This document shows, in pieces, positions 13,499-16,088 of a stretch of 16,088 nt of DNA. Below the pieces are notes generated by a model, which ran no database searches, was not told the DNA's origin, and saw nothing but the letters and a program-made list of their open reading frames with translations. Positions within the stretch are counted from its first letter, which is position 1; each line of letters starts with the position of its first letter. This DNA is from Clostridia bacterium (lineage in GTDB: Bacteria > Bacillota > Clostridia > Oscillospirales > CAG-272): contig JAFQUL010000102.1 in assembly GCA_017408535.1 (NCBI GenBank), forward strand, positions 1-16,088, written 5' to 3'. A program made the translations under genes and the position numbers.

Positions 13499-13551
13499 TG
13501 CCTTCCCTCGGGATATTACTAAAATCCGAAAACAGACAGAGGTAATTATTT

Positions 13552-14946
13552 ATGTCAGATAAAACGATAGGCGTTATCTCCCAGGTAATGGGACCGGTAG
13601 TTGACGTTCGCTTTGAGAACGGTGAGCTGCCTGCGATATATAACGCACTTACTATTCCTAACGGTGAGAAAACTCTGACGGTAGAGGTATCCCAGCACAT
13701 CGGTGACAACACCGTCAGATGTATAGCCATGGCCTCAACTGACGGCCTCAGACGCGGTACTCCCGTTACTGATACGGGCAAGCCCATCAGCGTTCCGGTA
13801 GGCCGTGAGACTCTCGGCAGAATTTTTAACGTTCTCGGTGATCCGGTGGATAACCTTCCTGCTCCCGAAACCGAGGAGAAATGGGACATTCACCGTCCTG
13901 CACCTAAATACGAGGAGCTGTCAACCTCAACCGACATACTTGAAACAGGTATAAAGGTAATCGACCTTATCTGTCCTTATTCCAAGGGCGGTAAGATAGG
14001 TCTTTTCGGCGGTGCGGGTGTTGGTAAGACCGTTCTTATTATGGAGCTTATCAATAACATCGCCAAGGAGCACGGCGGTCTTTCTGTATTTACCGGTGTC
14101 GGCGAGCGTACCCGTGAGGGTAACGATCTTTATAACGAAATGAAGGAGTCCGGGGTTCTCAGCAACACCACTCTTGTTTACGGTCAGATGAACGAGCCTC
14201 CCGGGGCAAGAATGAGAGTAGGTCTTTCCGGACTTACAATGGCGGAATATTTCCGCGACAGGGAAAAGCAGGACGTGCTTCTCTTTATTGACAATATTTT
14301 CCGCTTTACTCAGGCCGGCTCTGAGGTTTCCGCTCTTCTCGGACGTATGCCCTCAGCGGTAGGTTATCAGCCTACTCTTGCTAATGAGATGGGTACTCTC
14401 CAAGAGCGTATCACCTCCACAAGACAGGGATCTATCACATCTATCCAGGCGGTATACGTGCCTGCGGATGACCTGACCGACCCTGCTCCCGATACCACCT
14501 TCGCACATCTTGACGCAACCACCGTTCTTTCAAGAGGTATCGCATCTCAGTGTATCTATCCTGCAGTTGATCCCCTTGAATCCACCAGCCGTATCCTTTC
14601 TCCCGAGATCCTGGGTGCAGAGCACTACTCGGTTGCAAAAGAGGTACAGAGAATACTCCAACGCTATCAGGAGCTGATGGATATTATCGCTATAATGGGT
14701 ATGGACGAGCTCAGTGACGATGATAAGCTCCTTGTTCAGAGAGCGAGAAAGATCCAGAGATTCCTGTCTCAGCCCTTCCACGTATCAGAGAAATTTACCG
14801 GTATTCCCGGCACCTACGTTCCTCTCTCTGAGACCATCCGCGGCTTTAAGGAGATCGCTGAGGGACGTCACGACGATCTTCCCGAGTCAGCCTTCCTGTT
14901 TGTAGGCACGGTGGATGAGGCAAGAGAAAAGGCGAAAAGGGTGTAA
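13552..14946 (+). CDS. atpD: F0F1 ATP synthase subunit beta
   Basis: This 464-residue catalytic subunit has Walker A GGAGVGKT (153-160), the catalytic glutamate E185 in GERTREGNDL, Walker B LLFIDN (243-248), and the DELSD loop in the C-terminal domain that contacts gamma and epsilon. Length and all catalytic residues are normal. AGAGG (13538-13542) lies 9 bases before ATG 13552. The 53-base gap after atpG is the longest in the operon and contains a weak hairpin (TCGGGAT 13508-13514 with ATCCGA 13524-13529), which might mark mRNA processing but is not a terminator. Confidence 0.98.
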   Translation: MSDKTIGVISQVMGPVVDVRFENGELPAIYNALTIPNGEKTLTVEVSQHIGDNTVRCIAMASTDGLRRGTPVTDTGKPISVPVGRETLGRIFNVLGDPVDNLPAPETEEKWDIHRPAPKYEELSTSTDILETGIKVIDLICPYSKGGKIGLFGGAGVGKTVLIMELINNIAKEHGGLSVFTGVGERTREGNDLYNEMKESGVLSNTTLVYGQMNEPPGARMRVGLSGLTMAEYFRDREKQDVLLFIDNIFRFTQAGSEVSALLGRMPSAVGYQPTLANEMGTLQERITSTRQGSITSIQAVYVPADDLTDPAPDTTFAHLDATTVLSRGIASQCIYPAVDPLESTSRILSPEILGAEHYSVAKEVQRILQRYQELMDIIAIMGMDELSDDDKLLVQRARKIQRFLSQPFHVSEKFTGIPGTYVPLSETIRGFKEIAEGRHDDLPESAFLFVGTVDEAREKAKRV

Positions 14947-14949
14947 TAT

Positions 14950-15207
14950 ATGAACACCTATAAACTTGTAATAGCATCTCCCGACGGTAATCTTTATGAC
15001 GGTCAGGCGGTGAGCCTGTCCCTGAGAGGCGCTGACGGAGACTTGGCTATCCTTGCGGGACATATTCCCTTTATTACCTCGGTAAAGCCCGGCAAATGCA
15101 TTCTCGAAACAGAGGATGGAGAAATAAAGGAGGGCAGGATCGAGGGTGGACTTCTCACTGTTTCCGGCAGTGAGGTAATACTTCTTTCATCCGGCTTCAG
15201 CTGGTAA
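14950..15207 (+). CDS. atpC: F0F1 ATP synthase subunit epsilon, short form without the C-terminal helices
   Basis: This 85-residue protein contains only the N-terminal beta-sandwich: MNTYKLVIASPDGNLYDG, DLAILAGHIPFITSVKPG, and a last strand VSGSEVILLSSGFSW. Typical epsilon subunits have 130-140 residues, with a two-helix C-terminal arm that binds ATP and can block rotation. Here the protein stops where the first helix would begin. The next 26 bases lead straight to the ferritin ribosome site, and no remnant of the arm is seen in another frame, so this is a natural short form and not a fresh frameshift. The beta-sandwich should still join gamma to the c ring. The start lies 3 bases after atpD, with AAAGGGTG (14936-14943) as ribosome site. 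Confidence 0.95.
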   Translation: MNTYKLVIASPDGNLYDGQAVSLSLRGADGDLAILAGHIPFITSVKPGKCILETEDGEIKEGRIEGGLLTVSGSEVILLSSGFSW

Positions 15208-15233
15208 AAAAATTTTTCAGGAGGAAAACTAAG

Positions 15234-15746
15234 ATGATGAATGAAAAAGTAAGAGAGCTTCTTAACGCTCAGATCAACAAAGAATTTTATTCCGCATATC
15301 TCTATCTTGAGTTCTCAAACTACTTTGAGGACAAGGGTCTTGAGGGCTTTGCCAACTGGTATATGGTACAGGCTCAGGAGGAGAGAGATCACGCAATGCT
15401 CTTCTATACCTACCTTCAGAACGAGAATCAGAAGGTTACCCTTGAGGTAATAGACAAGCCTGACAAGACCTTCTCCTGCCATCTTGACGTGCTTAAGGCA
15501 GGTCTTGAGCATGAGGAGTACGTTACCTCTCTTATCAACGATATATACGCCGCTGCATACGAGGTAAAGGATTTCCGTACCATGCAGTTCCTTGACTGGT
15601 TCGTTAAGGAGCAGGGTGAAGAAGAGACCAACGCAAACGATCTTATCACCAAGATGGAGCTCTTCGGCTCCGACCCCAAGAGCCTTTATATGCTTAACCA
15701 GGAGCTTGCGGCAAGAGTATACACCGCTCCCTCCCTTGTGCTTTGA
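15234..15746 (+). CDS. ftnA: Bacterial non-haem ferritin
   Basis: This 170-residue ferritin stores iron as a 24-subunit shell and oxidises Fe(II) at a di-iron centre. The ferroxidase residues fall at the same numbers as in E. coli FtnA, as I remember them: E17, Y24, E50, H53, E94 and Q127, with third-site residues E126, E129 and E130. The enzyme is therefore complete, and no haem-binding Met of bacterioferritin type is evident. AGGAGG (15219-15224) gives a strong ribosome site for ATG 15234; ATG 15237 is a near-equal alternative. It starts 26 bases after atpC with no hairpin between, so it is probably the last cistron of the ATP synthase operon. A promoter inside atpC cannot be excluded. Confidence 0.95.
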   Translation: MMNEKVRELLNAQINKEFYSAYLYLEFSNYFEDKGLEGFANWYMVQAQEERDHAMLFYTYLQNENQKVTLEVIDKPDKTFSCHLDVLKAGLEHEEYVTSLINDIYAAAYEVKDFRTMQFLDWFVKEQGEEETNANDLITKMELFGSDPKSLYMLNQELAARVYTAPSLVL

Positions 15747-15873
15747 TCTCGCAAGAAAAATCGACATCGTAATTTTATGCGATAAAGGACAAAATAACAT
15801 CAAGTATGAAAATGGGCTGTAAAAAACCTCAATGCCCTTAAACACGCATAAAATAAACTAAATAAATAAAAAA

Positions 15874-15917
15874 GAGTGCGGAAGAAGTAAAAAAATTCAA
15901 ACTTCTTCCGCATTTTT
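15874..15917 (+). terminator. Intrinsic terminator at the end of the ATP synthase-ferritin unit
   Basis: TGCGGAAGAAGT (15877-15888) pairs perfectly with ACTTCTTCCGCA (15901-15912) around a 12-base AT-rich loop, followed by TTTTT. Upstream A/G bases can extend the stem into the T-tract. The AT-rich 15747-15873 between ferritin and this stem holds no convincing gene. Confidence 0.9.
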
Positions 15918-15983
15918 AGTTTTTGTTATTTTATTAGATATGTATATAAATGATTTGTCGAGCTTTTAGGGAATATGAAGACC

Positions 15984-16088
15984 TTGCCTCCCTCTGACGA
16001 GGGAGGTGGATTTTTGCAAAGCAAAAAGACGGAGGGAGAGAGTAAAAAAGCATTAAATTAAAGGTTTTTCTCTCCCTCAGTCACCTTA
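15984..16088. repeat. Palindromic, MITE-like dispersed repeat, cut by the right edge
   Basis: Three nested or adjacent inverted pairs are visible. CCTCCCTC pairs with GAGGGAGG around TGAC (about 15987-16006). TTTTTGC pairs with GCAAAAA around AAA (16011-16027). GAGGGAGAGA (16032-16041) pairs with TCTCTCCCTC (16069-16078) around an A/T-rich loop. I recall very similar 'CTCCCTCTGACGAGGGAGGTGG' elements scattered through Ruminococcaceae and related genomes, but this window has only one copy, so the dispersed nature is from memory. No transposase is present, and the element continues past the edge. Confidence 0.7.

Noticed and set aside
14441..14781. Minus-strand open frames opposite atpD and the other ATP synthase genes
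   Set aside because: Shadows of strongly conserved genes; no ribosome sites or domains.
15208..15233. Frameshift truncating epsilon
   Set aside because: The ferritin ribosome site and start follow within 26 bases, leaving no room for the missing helical arm in any frame.
1..16088. tRNA, rRNA, CRISPR array, prophage or transposase genes
   Set aside because: Looked for on both strands; no cloverleaf ending, rRNA core, regularly spaced repeats or mobile-element proteins were found.

Overview
The window looks like chromosome from a strictly anaerobic, low-to-mid GC Gram-positive gut bacterium of the class Clostridia, most likely near the Ruminococcaceae/Oscillospiraceae. The grounds are consensus sigma-A promoters (TTGACA-17-TATAAT), strong AGGAGG-type ribosome binding sites, the mix of small clostridial proteins, a c subunit of Na+-binding type, and at the right edge a palindromic repeat of a kind I recall from such genomes. 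No rRNA, tRNA, CRISPR array, transposase or phage gene was seen.

Layout. (1) Positions 1-3832, plus strand: a tight catabolic operon cut by the left edge. It encodes a UlaG-like metallo-beta-lactamase-fold hydrolase, a zinc alcohol/polyol dehydrogenase, a one-domain cupin, a DeoC-type aldolase and a PfkB/ribokinase-type sugar kinase, and ends in a strong bidirectional terminator (3838-3879). Kinase plus aldolase would turn a (deoxy)pentose into glyceraldehyde-3-phosphate and acetaldehyde. The dehydrogenase, cupin and lactonase-like hydrolase suggest an oxidative or isomerising side branch; the substrate is not proven. (2) 3910-6755: a set of small genes. These are a convergent four-cysteine protein (probably DUF6472), a short coiled-coil protein overlapping a YbaK-type aminoacyl-tRNA deacylase, a HAD-IB phosphatase, two unrecognised membrane proteins, and a 30-residue cysteine-rich membrane peptide behind a structured leader. 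(3) 6801-8324, minus strand: a secreted three-part protein with a ricin/trefoil-like region, a BIG2 domain and a C39-like cysteine peptidase domain. (4) 8461-15746: a complete F-type ATP synthase operon in the canonical order atpI-B-E-F-H-A-G-D-C, followed without a visible terminator by a bacterial ferritin gene. (5) 15747-16088: terminator, AT-rich spacer and the palindromic repeat.

Most noteworthy: the c subunit carries both a Glu at the Na+-ligand position of helix 1 and a Glu-Thr-Thr...Tyr motif in helix 2, which is the two-carboxylate Na+-binding pattern. The epsilon subunit stops after its beta-sandwich, so the inhibitory helical arm is missing. The ferritin gene appears to be the tenth cistron of the ATP synthase operon. 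The DeoC-like operon and the 30-residue peptide with its hairpin leader are the best candidates for undescribed biology, but neither is proven here.
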